This document shows positions 34,633 to 43,790 of a DNA stretch of 64,000 nt, in pieces. Source of the stretch: an uncultured Agathobacter sp. (GTDB lineage Bacteria > Bacillota > Clostridia > Lachnospirales > Lachnospiraceae); NCBI GenBank assembly GCA_934316545.1, contig CAKRDT010000004.1:20766-84765 (forward strand), read 5' to 3'. The notes under the pieces are model-generated. The model searched no databases. It was not told the origin of the DNA and saw only the letters and a list, made by a program, of their open reading frames with translations. The position numbers were made by a program, and so were the translations under genes. Within the stretch, counting starts at the first letter, position 1, and each line of letters starts with the position of its first letter.

Positions 34633-34980
34633 TTATTCTCCCCAGTAATCAATCGACTCTTGCGTTCTCCCTGACATTCCAAAAAGCTTCATCATAAAGT
34701 CTTCTCTTTCGTTGAACATCTGAGCAACGATAATTTTCTGTGGTTCAATTTGATAAATAAAGTAATTATGTCTCACAAACACATAGTAGTAATCTGTATC
34801 AATATCATACATTTCTGCAATTCTGACTCCACTATCAGCAAACTGCTCTAGTCTTCGAAGTGCAGTAGTCATCTCCTTAATGGATTTAATGGCAAACTCA
34901 TTACCATATTTATCAACTAACTCTGCTTTAAGCACCTTTAGTTTTCGCCTTACAATCTGCGAGTATTCCAATTTTATCAA
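34633..34980 (-). CDS. RelE/ParE-family toxin
   Basis: 115 residues. The compact fold pattern is the RelE type: IVRRKLKVLKAELVDKYGNEFA, then ALRRLEQFADSGVRIAEMYDIDTDYYYVFVRHNYFIYQIEPQKIIVAQMFNEREDFMMKLFG. Such toxins cleave mRNA on the ribosome or poison gyrase. It directly follows the antitoxin with a single-base gap. The active residues cannot be assigned with confidence. Confidence 0.82.
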   Translation of the reverse strand: MIKLEYSQIVRRKLKVLKAELVDKYGNEFAIKSIKEMTTALRRLEQFADSGVRIAEMYDIDTDYYYVFVRHNYFIYQIEPQKIIVAQMFNEREDFMMKLFGMSGRTQESIDYWGE

Positions 34981-34981
34981 A

Positions 34982-35239
34982 TTACACTACCCCCAGCTCC
35001 GCTTCAAGATCATCTGCAGATATTGTACCCTCTTCACGAATGGACTTCTCCGCTATAGCCATTTCATACTTGAATTTATATAAAGCCAATTCTTTTTCAA
35101 TGTCATCAAGCTCGCCCATATCAATCATTGTGATATTTCCATGACCATTCTTTGTAAGATAAACTCTGGAACCATAACCAACTTCACTAACAACCGCAGT
35201 ATAATTTCTTAATTCAGAAATAGGTTTAATATTTGGCAT
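34982..35239 (-). CDS. Phd/YefM-family antitoxin
   Basis: About 85 residues. The N-terminus MPNIKPISELRNYTAVVSEVGYGSRVYLTKNGHGNITMIDM is a typical Phd/YefM DNA-binding fold. The C-terminal part (IREEGTISADDLEAELGV) is the toxin-binding tail. Starts are possible at 35248 (GTG), 35245 and 35239; I favour 35239 since AAGGAAGG is 8 nt upstream and it gives the family start. It is expected to repress its own operon. Confidence 0.82.
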   Translation of the reverse strand: MPNIKPISELRNYTAVVSEVGYGSRVYLTKNGHGNITMIDMGELDDIEKELALYKFKYEMAIAEKSIREEGTISADDLEAELGVV

Positions 35240-35414
35240 TTCCATCACCTTCCTTAGAGATATTTATATTATAATAATATATCCATCTCTCTATTTTCGC
35301 AACATAATTTAGCGATAAATTTTACAGCAAACATTGCCAACTATTAAGAAACATATTCATTAGTCTCATTTACCTATGCGCAAAGCTATCAGCGGCGTAG
35401 AGTTCACAACCACT

Positions 35415-35867
35415 CTAGGCATTCTTCATAATCTGCCGTATTTGAGCTTTGCTTACACTCTCATATATCTCACTGGGCAATTCTATCTTTATTACTTCTA
35501 TATCGAACCGCCTTATACTTTCAGCAATAAACGACTTCCCAAGCAGATATCTCTTAACCTTATCATCAGCAACAAAAATCACTTTTCGATACCTAACACC
35601 TTTACACTTATCAAGCAGAAGCATTTTCAATATATCCTGTGAAACTTTGTGCTGTTGTCCCACTTTCAGATTCCCTATATGTGCATAAATCTCACATACT
35701 ATCTTTTCTGTTTCCGAATACAAATCAGGCTCTATATGTACCCCTTCTCCAATTACCACTTTTGCATTGTGTTCAAACTTGCATCCCAACATATTTTCAG
35801 CTTCTGTTGCAATATAACACTCTGCATTTTGCTGTTCTCTTGAATCAGACTTACTTTTGTCCATCAT
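35415..35867 (-). CDS. Hypothetical protein with possible PD-(D/E)XK-like core
   Basis: 150 residues, not confidently recognised. A segment HIEPDLYSETEKIVCEIYAHIGNLKVGQQHKVSQDILKMLLL looks like the D...E-x-x core and following helix of restriction-like nuclease folds, and VIFVADDKVKRYLLG follows as a strand-helix. No HTH or signal is seen. It precedes the RelE/Phd pair on the same strand in a region of mobile debris. The nuclease idea is tentative. The 175 bp between it and the antitoxin (35249-35414) shows nothing further. Confidence 0.55.
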   Translation of the reverse strand: MMDKSKSDSREQQNAECYIATEAENMLGCKFEHNAKVVIGEGVHIEPDLYSETEKIVCEIYAHIGNLKVGQQHKVSQDILKMLLLDKCKGVRYRKVIFVADDKVKRYLLGKSFIAESIRRFDIEVIKIELPSEIYESVSKAQIRQIMKNA

Positions 35868-35870
35868 TTC

Positions 35871-36029
35871 TTATCCTCTTATAATCCAACACATGACAAT
35901 AGCTACAATAACAACTACTATCACAGATACCGTAGTTGAGGCATTCGTTTGATGATTATTTTCCAGCTCATCCATGATAATCAAATCCTCTTCATCTTGG
36001 ATTCCATTTTTATTAAAATCCATTCCCAT
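35871..36029 (-). CDS. 52-residue membrane protein with an EF-hand-like loop
   Basis: Start at 36029 (MGMDFNKNGIQDEEDLII) chosen because GAGGTG lies about 8 nt upstream; the longer frame has no site. DFNKNGIQDEED matches a calcium-binding loop (D-x-N-x-N-G-x-x-D-x-x-D). The C-terminal half is one membrane span (VSVIVVVIVAIVMCWII). It ends 3 bp before the 150-residue gene, so they are likely co-transcribed. The function is unknown. Confidence 0.6.
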   Translation of the reverse strand: MGMDFNKNGIQDEEDLIIMDELENNHQTNASTTVSVIVVVIVAIVMCWIIRG

Positions 36030-36091
36030 AAATCCACACCTCACTTGTTCTGTTGGATAATAGTACCACTGATCATATTTTGAAATTTCTT

Positions 36092-36410
36092 TTAATTTAA
36101 TATCCTTAATCGTATCATAATAGATCTTCTGCAACGCCTTGCATGTGCCCAGCAGTTCGCATTTGTTACATCTGGCAGCTTTTTGTCAACCAGATGGTAT
36201 TGCTGCAAACTGTCAGTTACAAGGACTCCCTTATAGTCCTTGTAAAAATCTAGAGGTTTTTGATGATCACGCCCCTTCTGATATTCATAGATCACGATTG
36301 GACGCCTGGTATAAAACTCTCCGGAGCGGTGCATCCACATATATCATTTACTGTTGGGGTGGTCGCTGTCTGCTATCACCTGCGTTGGGGTTTCATCAAA
36401 ATGTGTTTTT
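36092..36410 (-). pseudogene. IS66-family transposase fragment
   Basis: The minus strand encodes HFDETPTQVIADSDHPNSK, a stop, then MWMHRSGEFYTRRPIVIYEYQ and KGVLVTDSLQQYHL and TNANCWAHARRCRR. These are the DET and CWAHARR blocks of IS66 transposases. Only about 100 codons of the usual 500 remain, with a stop and frame breaks. Confidence 0.8.
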
Positions 36411-36522
36411 TCGTATATAGCATCATTGCCATATATCTCTTTGCAAAATCATTTGCTTGTGCTTCTGTCATTTTTATATCAAATAACACCTCATCTGGTA
36501 TTTTCATAGCTATCGTACACAT
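36405..36522 (-). pseudogene. 5' fragment of a UPF0175-type antitoxin gene
   Basis: ATG at 36522 with GGAGGTG upstream. The reading MKIPDEVLFDIKMTEAQAND followed by FAKRYMAMMLYTKK matches the N-terminus of UPF0175 proteins. It is fused out of frame to the IS66 fragment, losing the C-terminal half. Confidence 0.65.
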
Positions 36523-36644
36523 CTGAAACACCTCCAATTTTTTATATTTATTATATCGTCATTTTTTTATTCTAACAGCAGAAAAAAAGTAACTCCTTAA
36601 ATTTTAACAAAAAAATCCACAGAACAGATTTCTCTATTCTGTGG

Positions 36645-36720
36645 AAATGTCACACCCATTTTCTTTACTTTTGGCAAGACACCTAATATACCTGTTACAT
36701 TAACGCCCAAATACTTTGCA
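36645..36720 (-). pseudogene. DUF3368-like (PIN-type toxin) fragment
   Basis: Minus strand codons read RTAKYLGVNVTGILGVLPKVKKMG, the typical internal A-x-x-LG-x-x-V-x-GT-x-G-x-L-x-x-AK block of DUF3368 proteins, the partners of UPF0175. Nothing else of the gene remains. A hairpin (ATCCACAGAA/TTCTGTGGA, about 36614-36645) follows. Confidence 0.5.
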
Positions 36721-36723
36721 GTT

Positions 36724-38221
36724 CTAGCCGTATGCGTCAATTTTATTAGGTCTGGTGGTTGCGATACTCCATCCATAAAGCGTGTCTTCAAAGCGCGAGT
36801 CTGTCAGTTCCGCAATAGCAGCGGCTGACACATAGTATTTTCCGTCAATCTTGTAACAAGAAATTCCGACTACTTCGCCATCCCACACAAAGCTTGTGGT
36901 TGGAACGGTTACTTTATGCTTTTTGCCGTTGCCTTTCTTCAAAGTCGCTTTCTTTCCCTTATAATCCGGGAAGTCCTCTGAATAATAGCTGTATTTATTG
37001 ATTCCATACACAGTAGCGATGTCGCCATCCTCCATATGATAAGAACCATTGATGGCTTTTATTTTCTGCAATGCCTTATAATTATTCGGATTCATATGGT
37101 ACTTTTTCAGGATTTTCAGAGCCTCCGCTGAATATGCGGTGTTGCCCAGCGCAGACCACGGTGCGTCGAGAACGAGCTTTCCCTTCGGTTTTCCAAGCTT
37201 TTTGATATCTGCGAGCGAATAATAATCTTCAAATCCGCCCAGATATTTTGTCGGGATATAGCACTTCTTTGAATTAAACCACACCTGTGAATAACCGCTG
37301 CCGGCATTTTTCTTAACGACCTGAAGCATAGCACCTTTTTTCACAGCTCCCTCTACAGAGGCCGACGCATTTGCCTGTGAAGTAATATCGACCGGATCAT
37401 CCGCTGTGACAACCGCATTATATTGCATCGTCGGCTTGTTCTCGTCTGAAAACCGCAAATTTACATATCTGGCATTGACATAGTAAAGTCCCTGCTTGAA
37501 ATAAATCTGATAATGTCCATTGATCGGAGTCGTCTTTGTCACCTGGAACAACTGATTTGTCTCAATCAGTCCCGCAGCCACATATTTATCACTCGCCGGA
37601 GTTGTCTTTACATAAATATTACAGGTTGCTTTCCCTGATGCTGTAATCTCTGGTATATCTAACTGCTGATTTCTCGCATCAGTGATGTAAACATACTTGC
37701 GCGGCATAAAATACACGCCCGGCTTCCAGCTGGCATACTGCTCCGTTCCAAGTCCGCCACAGGTGCTGGTAAGTCCCTGTCCAACATCGATTCCACCCGA
37801 ACTCCAGATAGCGATAAGCAGTCTGACTCAGTTCCTCAATTCTTTTTTTATGATAGTTGATCGGAGGTCGACCCGGATAGAAATATGCCTTTGCTACCGT
37901 CGTGTGTACCACAGCCTTACCCCAATAACTGCTCTTGAGGCTAGGCGGCATCTCGCGGGGAATCCATTCATTCGGAACCGTCCGTCCATAGATTGCATAT
38001 ACTTTTCCCTTTGTGTTCTCCTCACTTCCATACAGATACTTCGACAGAAAATCCATATCTAACGGAAATGGATAAAGATCGGCATTCGGATCTTCTGTCG
38101 GGTAGGCTACCGATGCAGCAAATGCATCTGTCGGAATCAACGTGATCATCATAGCTATGATCAGCGTAAATATGACTGATTTTTTTAAACCGGTCATTCT
38201 TCTTTGACTTACAACTTTCAT
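36724..38221 (-). pseudogene. Secreted SH3-like repeat protein, frameshifted
   Basis: Start at 38221 after AAGGGGGG. It has a signal peptide (KKSVIFTLIIAMMITLIPTDAFAAS), then VVHTTVAKAYFYPGRPPINYHKK. Near 37795-37820 the frame changes. The other frame continues GGIDVGQGLTSTCGGLGTEQ and YFMPRKYVYITDARNQQ, followed by two SH3-like modules (FQVTKTTPINGHYQIYFKQG; LQVVKKNAGSGYSQVWFN) and a C-terminal domain to 36724. One indel separates two long, otherwise intact halves totalling about 490 residues. It is probably a recent pseudogene. Confidence 0.75.
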
Positions 38222-38256
38222 AACACCCCCCTTGTGTGATCGATTTTCTTAGTCAG

Positions 38257-38286
38257 ATTATATAACGTATAATATAGGCATATCAA
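38257..38286 (-). promoter_or_regulatory. Promoter of the secreted SH3-like gene
   Basis: Minus strand TTGATA (38286-38281), 18-nt spacer, TATAAT (38262-38257). Confidence 0.6.
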
Positions 38287-38350
38287 GCCCATGTGCCTTG
38301 CACAAGGTTCACCCTGTTCTTCATCAAATCCAAACTCATAAAAAAGACCG

Positions 38351-41300
38351 CTATTTACTCAATGACATTCGATACAGAAATTCTGCTGCCTCCGCTCTTG
38401 TACAAGCGGCATCCGGATTGAATTTTCCTTTGCGATTTCCCTTTACAATCCCCTTCTTTTTTGCCCATGCCACTGCCTGCGCGTAATATTTATCAGAAGA
38501 AACATCTTTAAAGGTTTCTGTTTTCTTTGCCTTTGGTTTTCCTTCCATACGCCATAACATGGTAATCACCTGGGCTTTGGTAATGGTATTATTTGGTTTC
38601 TTTCCATCGGAAATTCCGTTGTCTTTCGCCCAGGCCTGCGCTTTACTATACCATTTCTTTCCGCCTGTAAGGTCGGCATCATCCCATCTCGCCAAGGCAG
38701 TCCAAAGCTGGGCGCGGGTAGCTGCTGCATCAGGGGCAAAGGTGGTGCTGCTCTTTCCGTTCATCAATCCGCGCGAACTTACAAAGTCGATGGAATCTTT
38801 CGCTTTATGCTTTCTGGTATCGGTGAATTTTTTTGCATTGTCTACGATCTTCACTGTGGTATCTTCGTCTATTGTCAACCGGATACCGTTTTTTGCAGCA
38901 ACAGATTTCTTTACAATTTCCTCGGTACCATCTGCTTTAACAAGGACTGCAACCGTACCTGCTGTCATATTTTTAACCGGAATGAGCACTTTAGCCTTCC
39001 TTACATTCTCCGGAAGCTTAATTGTTACCGTGGATGCAGATTTTGTCTTTTTATCCGCATTTACTTCAACCGGAAGCTTCACTGCTTTACCTGATTTCTC
39101 AGCATTTGCGATCGCCTTTTCGCTAATCTGCACTTCCGCTGTGATCGTACCCTTCTTGTCTTTCTCTATTGTAGCGGTAGTTCCGTCTGCGTCCTTGATG
39201 TCCGGCTGAATCACCGTCTCCGCAGATGAATTCTCACCTGATGTGGTATCACTGCCGGAAGAACTTCCTTCACCTGCTGAAGTACTTCCTCCCGTTGAAG
39301 ATCCGCCTCCTGCTGATGATCCGCCTCCTGTTGATGATCCTCCTGTTGATGATCCGCCTCCTGTTGACGATCCGCCTCCTGACGTTGTTCCTCCGCTGGT
39401 ATCCGCTTTTTTCGTTACGGTTACGGTAACACGGTTACTGTCGGCCGCAAGATATTTCTCATTATCCCCGGAATAATGAGCAGTAAATGTATAAGTACCA
39501 GCTTTATCAAGACTGATCGTCTGTGCAGCCCCTGTACCGGATATCGGCATATAAGGATCTACCGAATAATTCACACCGCTTAAATCCACACCAAAACCTG
39601 ATGTCTCGCTGACACTTAACACGACCTGTTCACCTTCGGTCACTATATTCCGGCTTGCTGTCAGCAGAATGGAGGGAGCTTTCTTAACAGCGGGTGAAGG
39701 TGCGATATATTCACTCCATCTTGCAAACAGCTCCGTATCTCTGTCGTATGTTCTTGTTAGATCAACTTTTTCGCCATCCGTGCCATCTGTCGTATACCAT
39801 CCGTCAAACACATAACCTTCACGGGCCGGTGCCGGAAGATCACCGAGTTTTCCATTGATTCCGGTCGTTTTTGTTGTATTTTCTCTTCCGTCTTTATAGT
39901 AAAAAGTAACTGTATAACTCTTTGCAGGCTCCGGCGCCGGCAAGCTATCCTGACCTTCGTTTGGAAGCGTTCCTTCGTAAGCAAGAACCTTGCCCTGCTC
40001 ATCCCTCACTGCATATCCGACTGTGTCACCGATTCGCAGATCTGCATTGGACGGGATGGTATATAAGAGGGAACAGTTTTTCAAACCGGAATCAAAATCA
40101 CTTCCATGATATTCCAACGTTCCCTTCGGGCGGAAATTGCCCTTTTCCGTCCAAAGCGGAATCTCGAATGTCTCTGACGCTAGCACAGGCTGATCACCAG
40201 CAGTAGCAATTGTTCCGTCAGCATGGTTTACCCATACCTGTAATGTCACCTGACTGAGCTTTGTATCGGAAAGGTTCTGCACGATCGTACGCAGTTCAAT
40301 CTCCTGCCCCCTCATCTTTTCTGGTTGAAAAGCAATTTTATATGCCCCTGTCAAAAGGCGTGACCTTTTATCCGCGTCAAATCTGCCATAACCCGAACCG
40401 GTTGCATCACTAAAATCTGAAAGCTTCGTATATGCATCTGTGCGTTTTGTCACTTCCGGCTCTGCCACATAGAGATCCGGTCCATCTGTGACCAGCTGCC
40501 GCATCCGCTTATTTCCCTGCAGCTTACATACCTCACAGAAATCATAATCTGTCCAGCGCATCATACATTCACGGCTGGAATTGTAAATCTTATCCGTATC
40601 AGAATCCGTATGCGGAACACTGTATGTCTTCCGGAAGCCCAGCAGCTGCTTCCATTTTACCTGTTCAGGATTGCTGATTACCGTTCTGTTTAGCGAGGTT
40701 TTTTCAGCCGCTTCTCCCATAAAAGATCCGCTGTTATACTCGTCTCCGAGCCACAACAGCCCATGACCAAGCTCATGCGTAAACGTTTTGACTGCACGAT
40801 CGCTGTATGCAGGGCTGACAATATAATGGAATCCGGATTCAAGATTGTTGGATGCCCCACCAAAATCCTTTGCAGAATTGACCAGAAGTACGAACTGGCT
40901 GATGTAGTCATGTACATATTTATACTTTTCATAATCTCCATCTACATTCGGATCTGTCTGCTGCGGAATATGGGCATCATGCACTTTCTCGATAAATGCC
41001 GGTCCGATGCATCGTTCAAAAATATGATTTTTCCATGTACTTCCGTTCACGGATATATTCTGTCCCAGCACATCAAAAAATGTGCTGTCGTAACCGGATT
41101 GATCTCTGTACGTTTTATCCGATGCCGTACATAATGCGTATACATTGAAGCGGTCCTTGTACGTCTTATATGGCTCATACTGCATCGCGCCATCCCATAA
41201 CCGTTTGGCATCCGCAACAAATTGTCTCTGCTGTCCTTTTGTATAACCTTCGCCGCAGATGACGACAACCATATTCTCATTATCGCTGCGCGTCTTCTGG

Positions 41301-42379
41301 ATGACCTGGATCGGTATCGTTGTAGATTCGTATTTCTTGCTTTTAGAATAATTCGGTCCAAGATATAACTGTATACTCTTGTCAAGCGGAACATCCCACT
41401 CCTGCCCCGGTGTCGGTCCGTCTCCGGAAACCTTAAAGTTTTCCTCCGGTTTATTTACGGCCGCACCGCGGTAAGGGGAAGCAGCTGTACCGTTTCCACC
41501 ACTCACCTGATAATATTGCGTATCAAGATAAAAAGCCGGACGGACGCCATAAAACCCTAAATAAGGAGAGGTTCTGCCTACTCTTCCATCCGTCTCCACA
41601 TAACGCATATCGTGGTTACAATCCGTTACCGGAGTCCGAAGCCAGTAAGGCCACTGCATGCCACCCTTATAAGCAATATGATAACGGCCTCCGAGCTGAC
41701 TGTTATTTTTATAAACCTTGTTTATCTGCTTTACATCCATTAAGAATACTTTATCCGTAACGTTCTCATAATAGGCCTGATCAAATCCGTTAGCGGCTGC
41801 TTCTATATTTGTGTCATAAGGCAGATCTGCCCCCTGACCTTCGATCATTCCCGCATTATATTCCGGATGGGATACGATCGAACGCTGGGTTACCGTTTTA
41901 ATCGCTGCGATCTCGCCCTCTTGAAAGCCGTTTAAAAAGCCGGCTACCTGGTCATATGGATTCTCTCCTACAAAACCTCTCTTTGGAGGGTTTCCGCAAA
42001 GCCATTCTACCTTCCCGGCTTCCGCCTTGGAATTCAGCCAGGAACGCATATTGCTGTCACGCCATTGATTTGAGCCATATGTCCCGCGCTTTAAGTTACG
42101 GCTGTGTGAACGCGTAGCGCTGTTTTCACTTGTTTTGGCATCATAAGCCATCATTGCCAGCACCTGATCGGAGAGCATGAGCGGTCCTATCTCATCAACA
42201 TCGACGCAACGCCATAAGATTGGTTTCTCATCATAGGTACCCATCTGAATATAGTCTCCTATATGGATTTCGGTTGCCTTCTCAGCTGCTTTCGCTGTCT
42301 CCGTCACCGGAATCGATAGCGCCGACAGTATCATACAAAAACACAGCACTAGAGGAATTAATTTTTTTCTCATAAGCAT
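38351..42379 (-). CDS. Large secreted M64-type metalloprotease with SLH anchor
   Basis: 1342 residues. Order: signal peptide; DUF6273-like domain (IHIGDYIQMGTYDEKPILWRC ... YWLRTPVTDCN ... YGVRPAFYLD, about 40-300); M64 (IgA-peptidase-like) protease with HELGHGLLWLGDE near residues 535-547, the zinc HExxH plus D; an InlB-type repeat (GYVFDGWYTTDGTDGEKVDL, about 820-895); an Ig-like domain; a Gly/Ser linker encoded by DNA repeats; and three SLH domains (about 1185-1342) for cell-wall attachment. AAAGGTAAAAG precedes the ATG at 42379; 42373 is also possible. It is expected to act at the cell surface on host or environmental proteins. Confidence 0.9.
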   Translation of the reverse strand: MLMRKKLIPLVLCFCMILSALSIPVTETAKAAEKATEIHIGDYIQMGTYDEKPILWRCVDVDEIGPLMLSDQVLAMMAYDAKTSENSATRSHSRNLKRGTYGSNQWRDSNMRSWLNSKAEAGKVEWLCGNPPKRGFVGENPYDQVAGFLNGFQEGEIAAIKTVTQRSIVSHPEYNAGMIEGQGADLPYDTNIEAAANGFDQAYYENVTDKVFLMDVKQINKVYKNNSQLGGRYHIAYKGGMQWPYWLRTPVTDCNHDMRYVETDGRVGRTSPYLGFYGVRPAFYLDTQYYQVSGGNGTAASPYRGAAVNKPEENFKVSGDGPTPGQEWDVPLDKSIQLYLGPNYSKSKKYESTTIPIQVIQKTRSDNENMVVVICGEGYTKGQQRQFVADAKRLWDGAMQYEPYKTYKDRFNVYALCTASDKTYRDQSGYDSTFFDVLGQNISVNGSTWKNHIFERCIGPAFIEKVHDAHIPQQTDPNVDGDYEKYKYVHDYISQFVLLVNSAKDFGGASNNLESGFHYIVSPAYSDRAVKTFTHELGHGLLWLGDEYNSGSFMGEAAEKTSLNRTVISNPEQVKWKQLLGFRKTYSVPHTDSDTDKIYNSSRECMMRWTDYDFCEVCKLQGNKRMRQLVTDGPDLYVAEPEVTKRTDAYTKLSDFSDATGSGYGRFDADKRSRLLTGAYKIAFQPEKMRGQEIELRTIVQNLSDTKLSQVTLQVWVNHADGTIATAGDQPVLASETFEIPLWTEKGNFRPKGTLEYHGSDFDSGLKNCSLLYTIPSNADLRIGDTVGYAVRDEQGKVLAYEGTLPNEGQDSLPAPEPAKSYTVTFYYKDGRENTTKTTGINGKLGDLPAPAREGYVFDGWYTTDGTDGEKVDLTRTYDRDTELFARWSEYIAPSPAVKKAPSILLTASRNIVTEGEQVVLSVSETSGFGVDLSGVNYSVDPYMPISGTGAAQTISLDKAGTYTFTAHYSGDNEKYLAADSNRVTVTVTKKADTSGGTTSGGGSSTGGGSSTGGSSTGGGSSAGGGSSTGGSTSAGEGSSSGSDTTSGENSSAETVIQPDIKDADGTTATIEKDKKGTITAEVQISEKAIANAEKSGKAVKLPVEVNADKKTKSASTVTIKLPENVRKAKVLIPVKNMTAGTVAVLVKADGTEEIVKKSVAAKNGIRLTIDEDTTVKIVDNAKKFTDTRKHKAKDSIDFVSSRGLMNGKSSTTFAPDAAATRAQLWTALARWDDADLTGGKKWYSKAQAWAKDNGISDGKKPNNTITKAQVITMLWRMEGKPKAKKTETFKDVSSDKYYAQAVAWAKKKGIVKGNRKGKFNPDAACTRAEAAEFLYRMSLSK
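39285..39382. repeat. Tandem 15-18 bp repeats encoding a Gly/Ser linker
   Basis: Units related to GATGATCCGCCTCCTGTT repeat about six times within the M64 protease gene, encoding GGGSST-type linker. Such repeats change length readily. Confidence 0.75.
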
Positions 42380-42468
42380 CTTTTACCTTTCTTTTTCTCT
42401 GTGATTCATTTATTGTTACATGGTCTGATAGAAGCTGTCAAGCCACAACACGCATCTACTTTCCGAAA

Positions 42469-43620
42469 CTACTTTCTGAAACTAAAATAAGCTCCGGTCT
42501 CCTTCATTCCACCTCTGCATTCCGCAAGCTCACTGACCGTCACAAGCTGATAGCCCCGTTTCACAAGCTCCGGAATGATCGTTTCCGATGCGCTTGCTGT
42601 GGCACTGTAGAGGTCATGCATTAACACAACATCACCGTCCTTCACATGATTCAACACAGCCCGCTTCGTACTGTCCGCGTTGCGGGTTTTCCAATCCAAG
42701 GTATCGATCGACCATATTATGGAAGGCTTTCCTACCCACTTCTTCACATTCTCATTCGTTGCACCACCTGTCGGACGCATGATCACAGTTGTCTGTCCCG
42801 TTACCTTTTTGACCGCCTTGTCCGTCCTGCTCATCTGCTCCTTTACACCGGCTTCACTCAGGCGCGGCAGCGATTTATGCTCGTATGTATGGTTTCCGAT
42901 CTCGCATCCCATATCATATGCCTTCTTCACCGTATCCGAATATGTCGGAACGCGATTACCTACAACAAAAAATGTAGCGACCGCATCATTCTTTTTAAGG
43001 GTTGTCAGGACACGCGGTGTATAGATCGATGGTCCGTCATCATAAGTCAGAGCGACCATTTTCTTGTTCTTGTCAATTTTTCTTGTCAAAACGCCTTTTT
43101 CATCAAACACACACAGGTAGTGGGAAATTGTTTTCCTGCCCGTCACCATTTTGCCATTCTTCGGTGAAAAATAATATTTCTTTTTATGGATCGTTTTCCA
43201 GCCGGTCTTACGCTTTCCGCTGTCTGCAAAAAAATAAGTTGCTTTACCAATCTCTTTTTTGCCGGTATATGCTTTTCCGCTTTTGCCAAAATAATATTTA
43301 TTTCCATTTACTGTCTTCCATGAATTTCTGAGCTTCTCACCATCTTTATAGAAATAAAGATCCCCTTTTTCATTTCGTACAAGCCCCTTCAAGACCGGCT
43401 CCGGTTCCGTTGTATCCTCTTCTTCCTCTTGAAGTTCTCCCTCTTCTTTATCCGACTTCGCATCGTCTTCCAAAAGCTCATCCTCTGTCCCCTGCTGTGT
43501 ATCCACCACCGTCTGTGCCTTTGTCGCTGTAATCAATACATCCTCCGGGATCAATACTGCCACGATCAAAAACAGCAGAAACATTCTGCTGATCCGCAAT
43601 GCCTTTTTCCACTTAAGCAT
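42469..43620 (-). CDS. Exported polysaccharide deacetylase with cell-wall-binding repeats
   Basis: 383 residues. A membrane signal segment (MFLLFLIVAVLIPEDVLI) is followed by an acidic linker, then choline-binding-like repeats (GDLYFYKDGEKLRNSWKTV, NKYYFGKSGKAYTG, KKYYFSPKNGKMVTG). The NodB domain follows: TYDDGPS (Asp near 194-195), GNHTYEHKSL (zinc His pair), MRPTGGATN, IWSIDTLDW and VVLMHD. It probably removes acetyl groups from peptidoglycan or another cell-wall glycan. The start at 43620 has GAGGAGAAGG upstream; longer forms do not. Confidence 0.9.
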   Translation of the reverse strand: MLKWKKALRISRMFLLFLIVAVLIPEDVLITATKAQTVVDTQQGTEDELLEDDAKSDKEEGELQEEEEDTTEPEPVLKGLVRNEKGDLYFYKDGEKLRNSWKTVNGNKYYFGKSGKAYTGKKEIGKATYFFADSGKRKTGWKTIHKKKYYFSPKNGKMVTGRKTISHYLCVFDEKGVLTRKIDKNKKMVALTYDDGPSIYTPRVLTTLKKNDAVATFFVVGNRVPTYSDTVKKAYDMGCEIGNHTYEHKSLPRLSEAGVKEQMSRTDKAVKKVTGQTTVIMRPTGGATNENVKKWVGKPSIIWSIDTLDWKTRNADSTKRAVLNHVKDGDVVLMHDLYSATASASETIIPELVKRGYQLVTVSELAECRGGMKETGAYFSFRK

Positions 43621-43728
43621 GTTACCTTCTCCTCTGTTACCATCCTTTTTTCTCTTGTTATCTATCAACATCATAACCCAAACCATGCAATAACTCTATC
43701 AAATTATTTTAAAGAATTTCTTAATATC

Positions 43729-43756
43729 ACTTTGCTTTTTTCATGCATATCTTATA
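43729..43756 (+). promoter_or_regulatory. SigE/SigK-like promoter of the DUF11 gene
   Basis: CATATCTTATA (43746-43756) matches the late mother-cell -10 pattern CATAnnnTA, with an AC dinucleotide 15 nt upstream. The same leader precedes the pseudogene copy at 32903, there less well conserved (CTTATCTTATA). Confidence 0.4.
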
Positions 43757-43790
43757 GTGTACCTGCATATATGAAAGGATGGGAAAATTT

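Noticed and set aside
39285..39382. CRISPR-like array
   Set aside because: Repeats are contiguous, in frame and coding; there are no unique spacers.
39226..39476. Plus-strand ORFs rich in D-P-P repeats
   Set aside because: They are antisense shadows of the Gly/Ser linker repeats in the M64 protease gene.
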